Shown here: one piece after another, positions 9,574-17,964 of the stretch
Layout: each line of letters begins with the position of its first letter
Position numbering within the stretch: the stretch's first letter is position 1
Source: Rodentolepis nana
Lineage: Eukaryota; Platyhelminthes; Cestoda; Cyclophyllidea; Hymenolepididae
Direction: 5' to 3'
Length of the DNA stretch: 17,964 nucleotides
Assembly: GCA_900617975.1 (NCBI GenBank)
Contig: UZAE01000811.1
Coordinates: 1 to 17,964, forward strand
The notes under the pieces: model-generated
What the model was told of the DNA's origin: nothing
Databases searched by the model: none
Seen by the model: the letters and a program-made list of their open reading frames with translations, nothing else
Made by a program: the position numbers and the translations under genes

Positions 9574-10483
9574 CTAATAAACACGCGATTCAACTATGGT
9601 TGCTCGTGAATATCGTGTTGTACAGTGCTCGGTGGGTTTCGACTTACAACAGGTAAGGAGGATTTTGCGAAAGTGTCTATTAAGGGAGAAGTAAATGAAA
9701 AATGGCAAAGAGAAGCCAATTTGACTAAGCAATATGCTTATAACTTGATAATAAATGCGAAATTTGCAGCACTTGCCGCACCACACGGGCATTATCACAT
9801 TGGCAATCTTTTCAAAGGAGAAGGCTTGGGGAATCTGGCCAATAAGGAAGAGAAATATTACACATATTTGCATGAGAGTTAGTTTAGTCTGCGCCCGTTG
9901 CCGACGCTCGATTTGCAACTGCTTGACAGTGCGTTGATGTTTGCTAGAATTGGGCACCTCCCTATTTCCATCGTGAGATATCTCCTTAACCTCCTGTTGC
10001 GTTCGCAATTTGCGATAACTCTCACTCACGACGGTAAGAAGGAGACTGTTGAAAATACATAGAGCTATTAGGGGAACAATTTGAACCAAGACGAAGCGAA
10101 ACCACGTGAAGATATCGTAGTCGGTGGATTTTCCGAAGGCAGTGTAGTATGTGACAAGTATTTCCTTCGACTCACCGGTTTCAGTAGTGACATTTTTGCG
10201 TGAACATCGAGTGGTGAAGAAAAGGGGCGCGTTAAAGGCCACGGAAAGGAGAATTATAATTATCACGTGCATTCGGCCTGAGCTATGTCGGCAGTATGTG
10301 AGGGCTAGCATTGGATATTTCATTGCCATATAACGCTCAACCGAAACTAATACCGTTAGCCAGGCCGAAGCGGTTTCCGCTGAATTGGCCATTCCGTGAC
10401 CAAAGTAATTGTTAAAATAGTAGGCATAAAAACGAAACTGCCTGAAATTGGGATCGTTGCAATTCTCCAGGTGACCCGCGCAT
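9574..10483 (-). CDS. Exon 2 of a neuropeptide-type GPCR (TM3 to TM7 and C-tail)
   Basis: This exon encodes residues 90-392 and ends at TAG (9576-9574). An acceptor TTTTTTTTGCATTCTAG precedes it; its first base A completes AG|A (Arg90), followed by Cys91. Seen: TM3 about 113-138 leading into the ERY motif (E139-R140-Y141) within a typical ASAWLTVLVSVERY block; TM4 about 161-180; C183 in the second extracellular loop, probably bonded to C91 or C98; sequon N187-V-T; TM5 about 215-240; a basic third intracellular loop 246-290; TM6 about 291-313; TM7 about 334-355; helix 8 NRHFRK; then C368-C369, a plausible palmitoylation site. Total length of 392 residues is normal for class A. Family knowledge places this pattern with FMRFamide-like peptide receptors, coupled to G proteins at the plasma membrane. 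Odd points are G305-Q306-I-P308 in place of CWxP and PFFIY in place of NPxxY. A flatworm orphan-receptor group is the main alternative; the ligand is inference. Confidence 0.92.
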
Positions 10484-11117
10484 CTAGAATGCAAAAAAAA
10501 TAGTTAATGGGAGGATTGAAGTTCACAATAAAAGCTTCAATTATTTTTGGAACGGAGATAATATTTCTTCATGGAAAAAGCATATTATTTATTTCATTGG
10601 ACAGCGATTTTTCATAGAGGCCCAACGTATTGTTCACCCTCTATTAAAGTATTTTGCCTGAGCTTCAAATAACAGAAATTGAACGGTAAATTTGTCAAAT
10701 AAACTAGAGATATCTGTAGTAATTTACACCGTGCAAAAGCACTGAAACAAAAAAAATAACAAAGTGATCGAAAGAGGTTTCACATTAGTATTTCTCGAAT
10801 ATCTGTTATTGATTAATGAACTCATGTTAAAATTTCAATTGTCTTTCTCTTTCAATTGAGCCAATGCACTTCAAATAATTCAATAATTCATTATGCATAT
10901 ACACATATAATAAAAAAATAAAAGATTGAAGGAAATACATCAAATTGAATAATTTATTAATAAATATGGAATGCTTCAGTAAAGAGCAACGTGATTTACA
11001 GATCCTCTACCACCTACAATATGAATATTTTATAAACCGATTCTAAAATTCCATTCACTTTCTACATTTTTTTCTATTAAACAGCCCTATTACTTTTGGT
11101 TTCGCCAAAATTATAAC

Positions 11118-11140
11118 ATATATATATATATATGTATATG
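11118..11140. repeat. TA microsatellite inside the GPCR intron
   Basis: A run of about 11 AT units with one G near its 3' end. Confidence 0.8.
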
Positions 11141-13863
11141 TAACAAATAGATAAAACAGCACGATGTATTTCTATGAGACGAATTGGCTTTCATTCGCCC
11201 AAAATACAATGGAAAAAATGTTTATTTTTGAACTGAACAATTGAAATTCTTTCAATACAAAATATATTCAAAACGGGTATGCAATGGAAAATATTTATTC
11301 TAAAATCAATAATTTATCGACGATAAACCCAGTAGAAAATTTAATTAAGCTTTTTTGGAGTTTGTAATAGTGTTTTATGGATTTATGGCAGTACAGCCAG
11401 AGAGTAGGTAATGGGGATTTTAGCACAAATTTGTCTTAATAAATACAGTTTATTTGTACTTTCAAAATACAATTGCATACTTTCATTGATACAACTTTTT
11501 TATAAGTTACAATGAAACGTTTCCTGAAACCTGTATTTTATACTCAACACCTTTGGACTCATGTCTATAAATTATAGTTGAATTCTAGCGTAAATGAACA
11601 ATTTAAGTCAAATATCATTATGCTTGAAGAGATGCTTGCAAATATGATTGGATTGATTAAACTCTATTAAAAGAAGTTAAAATGGTGAAAATGATTAAAA
11701 ATATAAGGTATCTAATCTTTTGTTAATATGTGTCAAAACACTTTATCAATCGGTTAATATAAACTAAGTACTTTATGGACTATTCGGGGTTTGAGGTAAG
11801 TGCATATAATGGCATACATGTAAGAACAAACGTTTTAGGGCAATTAAAGAAATTCATTAGCTATCCGAAACGTTATGACTTTGGTAAGCTATTATAACAT
11901 ATGCTGGAAATTAGTGCACAGATAAAAATTCGAAAGTATATTGAAAACCATATTTGATTTACAAAAACGACAGCAAGCAAAAATTAACGGAACTATTTAT
12001 TAATTGTCCAATAATCAATATTGTGATTGTGATTCAAAATTGCGCATAAAAGTTTTCAGGAAAATGAATTTCAGTGATCTCTCGGACTTAAAATATATGC
12101 CAAAATTCACTCAATTGACTCATGAAATGATATAATGAGATGTTTGCTATTTCAAATAGCATTTTTTAAGGAAAATCAAAAAATGGTTGATAATTTCTAA
12201 ATACAAGAGGCATGTTTACATCAAAATACTAGAAACACTAGATGCATTCATCACTCTATTAAAAATGGTCGAAAGCAGTGGATGCAAAGTGCGATGGAAA
12301 TTTACCGCAATAGAATTGCAAGAGTTTGAGAAAAGCAAACAAATTCATTTAATGACCTCGAAACAACTTTGAATTTCTGTTCATTTTTGCGTCGCTCCAA
12401 ATTTCTTTTCAAGTTTTGCTCATTTTGACGTACTATTTCACTGTGAAATTCTCTAATTAAAAGCAGAATATGCCAGCAAGTACTCTGCTTTGCTAATAAA
12501 TCACGGACTGGAAATGAAGTAAAATTACAACCAAAATATATGAGGATTTAAAATGGTTTAAATTTACATATGCATGAATATGTACGAACACACTCAATTC
12601 GAAATAATTATGCTGATAAGAAAGAAATAATGTAATCTTTTTTTTAAACAAATTCTTTAGTGCTATTCTATGTTAAATTTCTCATAATTGAAATAATACA
12701 ATAAATCAGGCCAATTTTCATATCGGTTATGTTATCTTTATTAACATGGTCGATACGATACTCTAACAAAATGTAATGCTAATCATTTATAGATTTTCAA
12801 AAAGACCAGTCCTAAAGTAGTTTTAAACGTCCAATAGAAAATCTTTCAATGCTTTTCAAATATTCATGTTTTTTTCAGTTTTAACGCTGAATAATAATTA
12901 AAATACTATACGTGCACATTTTTAAATCATTTTGATTTTTAACTGGTTAACTATTGGCTATGGATGAGATTTGACAAGATACTGCAAAACGTGGACTGAA
13001 GTAGGTTAATTCTTGTAAAATATGATTTAATTTTTGTTTTATATATGTGCATATTGTAAATCGTGTAAATTCTACTACCGCTAATAACCTTACCAATAAA
13101 ATTGTTAAAAGAAACAATTGAAACTGCTTTATCAACTGATTATTTAAAATTTAAAACTTTCTAGGAGCGAAAATTTGCTTTAAAAATTTACAATTTGAAA
13201 TTTTAAAAATAACTGTGAGTGAAAAAAATTAAACGGAATAAAAGACATTAAATTTCTTTATTTGTCCAACATAAAATTTCTATGTTTATTTTTTAATTGA
13301 ACACTGGGGCAACAGAAAGTAAGTCAAACATTGAAACCAAAATCAGGATCAATTAACCAAAATTTAAACAAATTCATTCCTTAGTCCTCTCCTAGTTTAA
13401 TATCTAAAGTAATTTATCATTTTTTTATTCAATATCAATGGTGATAACTGTACTTTCCATTAACTGCTTGAAGTCTTTTAATAGGTTTATCTAAAATGTA
13501 AACTAAATTTGAAATTATATAATTTTAAGTGTTAAAATTACAAATATGCGGAAATTCAAAGTGTGAAAACATTATCCGATTATATTAGACTATCTCAATA
13601 GCTCCGTAATAAACTCCACGTAATTTAATCCCGGCTCCTATACGGCAGTAGAAGCACTTATAAAAGAGTTCCTTCGTTTTAATGAAGTGTATTATAGGCA
13701 AAATAAACACCGTTCTCATGATATATTATCTTTTGATTTTGCTACATTTTCGTAAAACCCATTTTGAAATGAAGTCGCTGTTTATATAATGTCAAATGAA
13801 AACTAGAATTTGAAGCAATAATTCAAATTTCGATGTCTGCAAAATCTAATCCGATTGAATAAA

Positions 13864-14154
13864 ATGGCACTAACGTGGAGAACATACTTATTGCCGCAAC
13901 TTCTAAGAATTACGAAAGGTGCTTTAGCATATGTTACCTCAAACACAACTGAGGGCAAATATTTTTCTTCAAAAATATATATCTCATTTCAACCATACTG
14001 CTACACTTTTTTTATTGACACTCGACAATTATCTGATAAAAGGGAAAAGAAGTCTATTATGGGCTATTATAAGTTGAAAAAAATACCCGCAACAAATACG
14101 TCCAGGGCCTTTTCGTTGTTTAAGATAAATGCTGAAAAAAACACACAGAACTAA
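13864..14154 (+). CDS. Marginal 96-codon reading frame, unrecognised
   Basis: An ATG in a reasonable context (AAAATGG) opens 96 codons beginning MALTWRTYLLPQLLRITKG and ending KNTQN before a TAA. There is no recognisable domain, signal peptide or membrane segment. At this base composition, about one frame of this length is expected by chance in a window of this size. Its only support is that it lies 55 bases upstream of the exon-like segment at 14210 on the same strand. Confidence 0.12.
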   Translation: MALTWRTYLLPQLLRITKGALAYVTSNTTEGKYFSSKIYISFQPYCYTFFIDTRQLSDKREKKSIMGYYKLKKIPATNTSRAFSLFKINAEKNTQN

Positions 14155-14209
14155 TTGTACTTTATACACTAACCTGTAATCTCTCTGTCTGTCTGGCTAA
14201 CACTTGCAG

Positions 14210-14276
14210 TTACTACCACGAAATAGCCAAAATAGAATTAAGACTTCTTATTCCAAAGCTCGAACACATCTTTCAG
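14210..14276 (+). other. Exon-like segment opposite the GPCR intron
   Basis: This 67-base segment has a long pyrimidine-rich acceptor (CTCTCTGTCTGTCTGG...CTTGCAG, AG at 14208-14209) and a donor TTTCAG|GTAATT (GT at 14277-14278). One frame is fully open and reads YYHEIAKIELRLLIPKLEH and then IFQ, an amphipathic helix-like sequence; a second frame is open too. It lies inside the large intron of the minus-strand receptor, on the opposite strand, so it would belong to a nested or overlapping gene. I could not find a convincing partner exon, and chance cannot be excluded. Confidence 0.25.
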
Positions 14277-15605
14277 GTAATTATTAACAGTAATAGGTTG
14301 ATGCATTTGATTCATGGTTTTATGTTTGCTTTCGAAAATTTATAAAAGGGCTTAGAAGTTCTGGAAGCATGTGGTAAAATTGATTAAAGTGAAATGATTT
14401 AAATGCATTTCTTTAATTGAAAAAACCTAGATCTTAAATGCTTAAGCTAAGATCAAATTTATAACGATAATTTAATTTAATTTTATAAATCTATGTTATT
14501 TTATATAATAAGTGTAGTTGGGTTACATTTGTGTTGCGGATTTAAAAAATAAAGGTATTATTTATTGCACTTACACTTTTTTCTTTTTTCTCAAATGGTG
14601 TACAATAAAACAATAAAATTAAAAACGTAAAGTTGCTTTTATGAAGCGCAAGGCATTACTTTAAGGCAACGACTTTCTCTTTCCCAATTTAAAAAACAGT
14701 GAAGCTAAAACTGGAAGTATTTTTTGGGCAAATTTCACCATAGTATTTTCCTAATGACTTTCCAAATAGCAATTGTTTATAGGATCATTTTTTTAAATAA
14801 AGATCAACCAATTTTTAGTAACAATTATTTAAACTAAAGAACGAATGATAACAATTTTCATTAGTGTAGTTTTGAAAACTTGGGGAAAGCTAATTTTGAG
14901 GGATAATATTAGATATGAAATCAATTATTGAGAACAATTAAAGGGCTCATTGAGAAAGTGTAAGAAGTTAAATTAATATTTGAAACTATATTTTATTAAG
15001 TAAAGGTAGAAATCGAGTGTACGATGACAATCCTACAGGACGCTTCTGGAAGTCAATAGTCTTATTGCATAGGTTAAATTATGCTTCCTAAATTGAATAC
15101 TGCCTATCTAAAGGAAAACCAATTAATGCAACCCAATACCATAATTGATGTTTACGATGGTCTCTGCTTAATTACGGGTGGGGTGATACTCAAATGACTG
15201 GAAATATTTAAAAACATTTAATTGCTTTTAACAGCTTCCAATAGTGAATATATTTTCAAAACTCATTTGATTTCAGTATCTGCTTTACATTTGACCTAAA
15301 ATAAAAAGTTGGCTTGAACGTTTGCTTCACGATTCATTACTTCAATTACTTTGTGTATATTTTAGATCAACGCTAAGTAAATTGGATCAATGGGATTTCA
15401 ATGCCTTTCTATTTTAGATTCATTTCAAATGGCATAAGATAAACTTTAGAAATGTAAATAGTAAATTTGCGCTAAATCTTAATTCACATCTAAATACTTT
15501 AAACGACCCATTTTCAAGGTAATTGTTACACCACATCAACAATTAATGAAACGAATCATTAAAGAAAGGAAAAGATTTAAAATCGTTTTCGTTTATAATT
15601 CGTAC

Positions 15606-15874
15606 CTTAATAATCCTATTGGAGACATCAGCAAGAGTTTAAATGCATCCGTAAATGATATTGCCGACATGTAGGTATATACTGTAGCACTAAAGAATTT
15701 CTGAGCAAATACGCCAATGTTGATTATATTTAATAGGAATCCAATCAGACAGATTATGGTATTTATATAAAACCAACAGACAAATTCGAAATCTGTAAAT
15801 TGGCAGGCAATTGGTGAGGGCTGTACAGAGGGGTGGCTGTCATTATGGTCAATCACATAGCTTGTATCGTTCAT
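15606..15874 (-). CDS. Exon 1 of a neuropeptide-type GPCR (N-terminus, TM1, TM2)
   Basis: This is the first coding exon of the receptor completed by 9574-10483. It encodes residues 1-89 and two bases of codon 90. The ATG at 15874-15872 is the first in frame, with a TAA four codons upstream. The N-terminus (about residues 1-30) is hydrophilic with two N-glycosylation sequons, N2-D-T and N11-D-S, and no cleavable signal peptide is evident. TM1 spans about 31-56 and includes GFLLN, whose N49 fits position 1.50. TM2 spans about 65-88 and includes ISFTDAF, whose D76 fits the conserved 2.50 aspartate. The exon ends AAG|GTACG at 15606/15605, phase 2. Reading through the donor would add only YEL and a stop, so splicing is needed. 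Upstream, TTTGCAG|AG|ATG places an acceptor 2 bases before the start codon. Strength: very likely real; the exact ligand is unknown. Confidence 0.88.
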
Positions 15875-15875
15875 C

Positions 15876-15890
15876 TCTGCAAATTAAGAT
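15876..15890 (-). promoter_or_regulatory. Splice acceptor abutting the GPCR start codon
   Basis: On the minus strand the sequence reads CTTAATTTGCAG|AG|ATG, with the AG at 15878-15877. This leaves a 2-base leader before the start codon in this exon. Either an unseen 5' untranslated exon splices here, or a spliced leader is added in trans, which is known in flatworms and several other phyla. The pyrimidine tract is only moderate. The alternative is that transcription simply runs through and this AG is not used. Confidence 0.45.
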
Positions 15891-15949
15891 TGCATAGTCC
15901 AAGTCGGATGAAAAGAGGAATGAAAAGTTAAGATGGAGTAACTATACGC

Positions 15950-16090
15950 CTTCGGTTCTTTTAGTGCCTGGTTGTGTCAGCTTCTATTTACGAGTAGGCA
16001 TTACGCACCCCGTCTAATGACTAGATTGGATCACCCACAAGGTAACCAATCAGGTAACGTTTCAGTTGCGTCCGACTTGTATCCATCTTC
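15950..16090. promoter_or_regulatory. GC-rich island upstream of the GPCR start codon
   Basis: Bases 15961-16080 are 47% G+C within AT-rich DNA, 75-215 bases upstream of the start codon on the gene's strand. On that strand it contains GATTGG and GATCCAATC, CCAAT-box-like in both orientations, and no TATA box. It could be the receptor's promoter or 5' untranslated exon, or a fragment of an interspersed repeat. Minus-strand frames are all interrupted (for example SLDGVRNAYS then a stop), so it is not a simple coding exon. Confidence 0.25.
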
Positions 16091-17474
16091 CACTTAGCTT
16101 TGTTGCTTATATTTTGGTGATTTAAAATGATATTTCGACAAGCTGGATATCAAAACTTTAATAAATTAAAATTGCATATATCAATAATGCAACAATTTTG
16201 TACGCTTAATTTTGATAATGAAATTTTTTTGCACCTTTTAATTTGGTTTACCATAGTTTTTGACTATGCGCTTTTGGAACAATTTCTGCATAAGGAAAAA
16301 AATTATGTACTAAAAATTCTTTCGATTTGTCACAAAATTTAAAAGAAAACAATTGAAGGCTTAATTGCCATTCAAATGGTCATAGCGACCAGCAGGTTTG
16401 ATTTATTATAATTAAAGGACGGTAACTTCTCATCAAAGTTTTAAAATACGTTCTGAATTAAATATAATAATAAAACTGACTTTTTGAAAAAATAAGTGAA
16501 TTTCGGCTAAATTGGTCAAAAAATCGAAATCGCCAGAGCGTGTTGAAAGGTAGATTTTGAGACGAAAGCCAATAGCCTTTTCAAACGCTTATCAAGTTAT
16601 CAAGTAAACGTGGTGAAATTTATTTTTATGCTCTTCTCTTATAGCATTATTTAGATTTTCTCAATTACATAAAGAATTAAAAATACTTTAATTTCAAACC
16701 ATGCATTACTAATAAATACTAAAACGTGATTTCCGGGCACACTGATTGTCATTTTACCAGTAATTTATTAAAATTAAATTTTTTTTAAGTATGAATTACT
16801 TTCACTAATTATCTTGTTCTAAAATTATTTTCAATACACCGAAAGTATTGAAATAATTCTCAAATAAACCACTTGGGTTTCATTTTAACTTTTGAAGTCT
16901 ATCTTAATGAGGTGATTGTGTATGATCTTCAATTTTAACTTACGTTATGAAATATATAATTCAAAGACAACTTATATGAGAAATAAACTGAATATAATAT
17001 CAATCATTACATGCCACAATTATATGTCTAGATCTAAGTCAGATTACTTAAATAAAATAACCACTAACAAAGGTGTTAATGATAGGATGCTTAAATTTTA
17101 ATAAAAGGATTACGCTATTGCATTTAAAATTAAAATTAAAGAAAAGGAAGCAATTATCTGTTTCTTTTAAACAAAACTGTATTTTCTCAAATTAGGAGCA
17201 TAATTTATGGATTTGAACAGCAAATTTTTATAAATAAAGTCAAATTCGTCTTTACTTCACTATGCTAAGCTAAATGTTTAATAATTATGAAATTTGTAAA
17301 TTATTTGGCAAAGCAATAAAGCGTTTAAGAAACACGAAATTTTTAAATAATTCTTCTCCTATCAAATTGATAGGAAAATTTTGCAATTAAAAACAGTCAA
17401 TGTTTTTTAAAGAGAAAGTCCATTCATTGAGTAAGATCGCGAATCATACTCCAAATTGGCAAGTCATATTTATC
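16091..17474. other. AT-rich sequence upstream of the GPCR gene
   Basis: No supported gene. Frames of 60-70 codons at 16127-16342 and 16916-17101 are AT-rich, have no domain and are expected by chance. If the receptor has an upstream exon, this stretch would be part of its first intron or promoter region. Confidence 0.55.
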
Positions 17475-17489
17475 ATTAATATGCAACTG
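17475..17489. repeat. Target-site duplication, left side of copy R
   Basis: ATTAATATGCAACTG here matches ATTAATGTGCAACTG at 17796-17810 in 14 of 15 positions, directly flanking the element. Confidence 0.82.
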
Positions 17490-17795
17490 GGATGTGCGAT
17501 AGACTTACCTGCACGTGGTGCACCCCGGTAGTCTATTAATCGGCAGTTGACTTCTCACTTCAAACTAACAGAACACCCTACTGTATGTCATATTCGATTA
17601 CTTCCACAATACTCACCTCACCTTTTTCCAACCTTTGTGTCTGTCTCTTATACATCTTTGAATCCCTCTTCCGTTCCCCCATCCCCAGCATCTCGACTTT
17701 TTTCACTTTGATGTTCCTTCTCCTCCCGGTGAAGCCTGAAGTCAACTAAAGGGCTAATGATAACCATCAAGACGCCTGCCATTTGATATAAATAA
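17490..17795 (+). mobile_element. SINE-like retroelement, copy R (complete, 306 bp)
   Basis: This copy has the same orientation and boundaries as copy M. It opens GGATGTGCGATAGACTTACC and ends GCCATTTGATATAAATAA. It lacks about 25 bases between the CACCCCGG block and AGTCTAT that copies L and M keep, which makes its 5' hairpin compact (17499-17505 with 17530-17536, 7 bp). The 3' hairpin is AGCCT/GGGCT (17733-17737 with 17751-17755), with one G-U wobble in place of the C-G of copy M. It is flanked by a 15-bp duplication. On the minus strand it carries GTGCAG|GTAAGT at 17509/17508, a perfect donor consensus pointing toward the GPCR exons. Confidence 0.87.
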
Positions 17796-17810
17796 ATTAA
17801 TGTGCAACTG
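17796..17810. repeat. Target-site duplication, right side of copy R
   Basis: ATTAATGTGCAACTG is the partner of 17475-17489. The first few bases could also be read as element tail, so the true duplication may be 10-15 bp. Confidence 0.8.
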
Positions 17811-17964
17811 TCGCCTAAAGCACCTTTACTAGTGTAATATAATGAGCATCAATTTGCTTGCTACCGGTTGAGACGTAAATGCTTTTGAGATAATTTAATC
17901 AATGCACTTATAAATTAGCAAATCCTCCGGTTATACCGTTGTTTTACAAAAAAAAACCTTTTTC
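17811..17964. other. Right edge of window, nothing recognised
   Basis: AT-rich sequence after the right duplication of copy R. No gene, repeat or site that I can support. Confidence 0.5.

Larger units (their letters stand above)
10484..15605 (-). other. Large phase-2 intron of the GPCR gene
   Basis: The intron is 5122 bp, with GT at 15605-15604 and AG at 10485-10484. Both ends fit consensus: AAG|GTACG at the donor, and at the acceptor an eight-T tract with a branch-like TTAAC upstream. Joining its flanks restores one frame of 393 codons across a TM2-loop-TM3 boundary, the strongest evidence for the model. The interior is AT-rich, with a TA microsatellite at 11118-11140, one opposite-strand exon-like segment (14210-14276) and one marginal reading frame (13864-14154). 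I see no transposase or reverse transcriptase in it. Confidence 0.85.

Noticed and set aside
9321..9593. Minus-strand proline/serine-rich frame of about 90 codons
   Set aside because: Its proline-rich part is only the complement of the G-rich tract; it has no domain and lies in the receptor's 3' untranslated region.
9625..9937. Two plus-strand reading frames of 60-85 codons
   Set aside because: They lie antisense to GPCR exon 2 and are shadows of its coding sequence.
10484..10494. Extending GPCR exon 2 upstream to a TTG start
   Set aside because: The upstream codons lie within the splice acceptor; joining at 10483 restores the frame with exon 1 exactly.
11760..11800. GAG|GTAAGT donor at 11796 on the plus strand with a short open frame before it
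   Set aside because: There is no acceptable pyrimidine tract upstream and only nine codons; single donors are expected by chance.
1..17795. Outer copies L and R as terminal repeats of one large element
   Set aside because: R has its own duplications and tail and L is an inverted, separate copy; copy M lies between them and no transposase or polyprotein is present.
1..17964. tRNA, rRNA, CRISPR, bacterial promoters or defence genes
   Set aside because: I looked for cloverleaf arms, spaced direct repeats and operon-like gene strings and saw none; the sequence is clearly eukaryotic.

Overview
The window looks like AT-rich nuclear DNA from an invertebrate animal. Sampled non-coding stretches are about 30% G+C, and the gene-like and repeat-like islands about 42-50%. 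A parasitic or free-living flatworm is my best guess. It rests on the base composition, the style of the receptor gene, the large T-rich intron and the short retroelements; no taxonomic marker is present, so this is inference. There is no sign of bacterial organisation: no operons, ribosome-binding sites, CRISPR, tRNA or rRNA.

One gene is secure. It lies on the minus strand and encodes a seven-transmembrane, rhodopsin-like G-protein-coupled receptor of the neuropeptide (FMRFamide-receptor-like) type. Exon 1 (15606-15874) carries the extracellular N-terminus, TM1 and TM2. A 5122-bp phase-2 intron follows, and exon 2 (9574-10483) carries TM3 to the stop codon. The joined reading frame is exactly 393 codons (392 residues plus TAG), and the split arginine codon is rebuilt correctly across the junction. 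A splice acceptor sits 2 bases before the ATG, so the mRNA leader must come from an unseen upstream exon or from a trans-spliced leader. A very G-rich block lies just beyond the stop codon.

The second clear content is a family of short non-autonomous retroelements, called here copies L (1-173, minus, cut by the window edge), M (6681-7013, plus) and R (17490-17795, plus). M and R are complete, 333 and 306 bp. They share the same 5' start, have a pyrimidine-rich middle and an ATAA-type tail, and are flanked by target-site duplications of 13 and 15 bp that I could read directly. All copies share a 5' inverted repeat, M and R share a 3' hairpin, and all carry a near-perfect 5' splice donor on their antisense strand. 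Copy R places such a donor about 1.6 kb upstream of the receptor's start codon, in the right orientation.

Layout: 1-173 element L; 174-6667 mostly AT-rich sequence with one GC-rich island (2790-2945) and a few exon-like scraps; 6668-7026 element M with its duplications; 7115-8457 decayed coding-like blocks; 8458-9486 AT-rich, including a TA microsatellite and the likely 3' end of the receptor transcript; 9487-15876 the receptor gene, with one exon-like segment on the opposite strand of its intron; 15950-16090 a GC-rich island upstream of the start codon; then AT-rich DNA to element R at 17475-17810.
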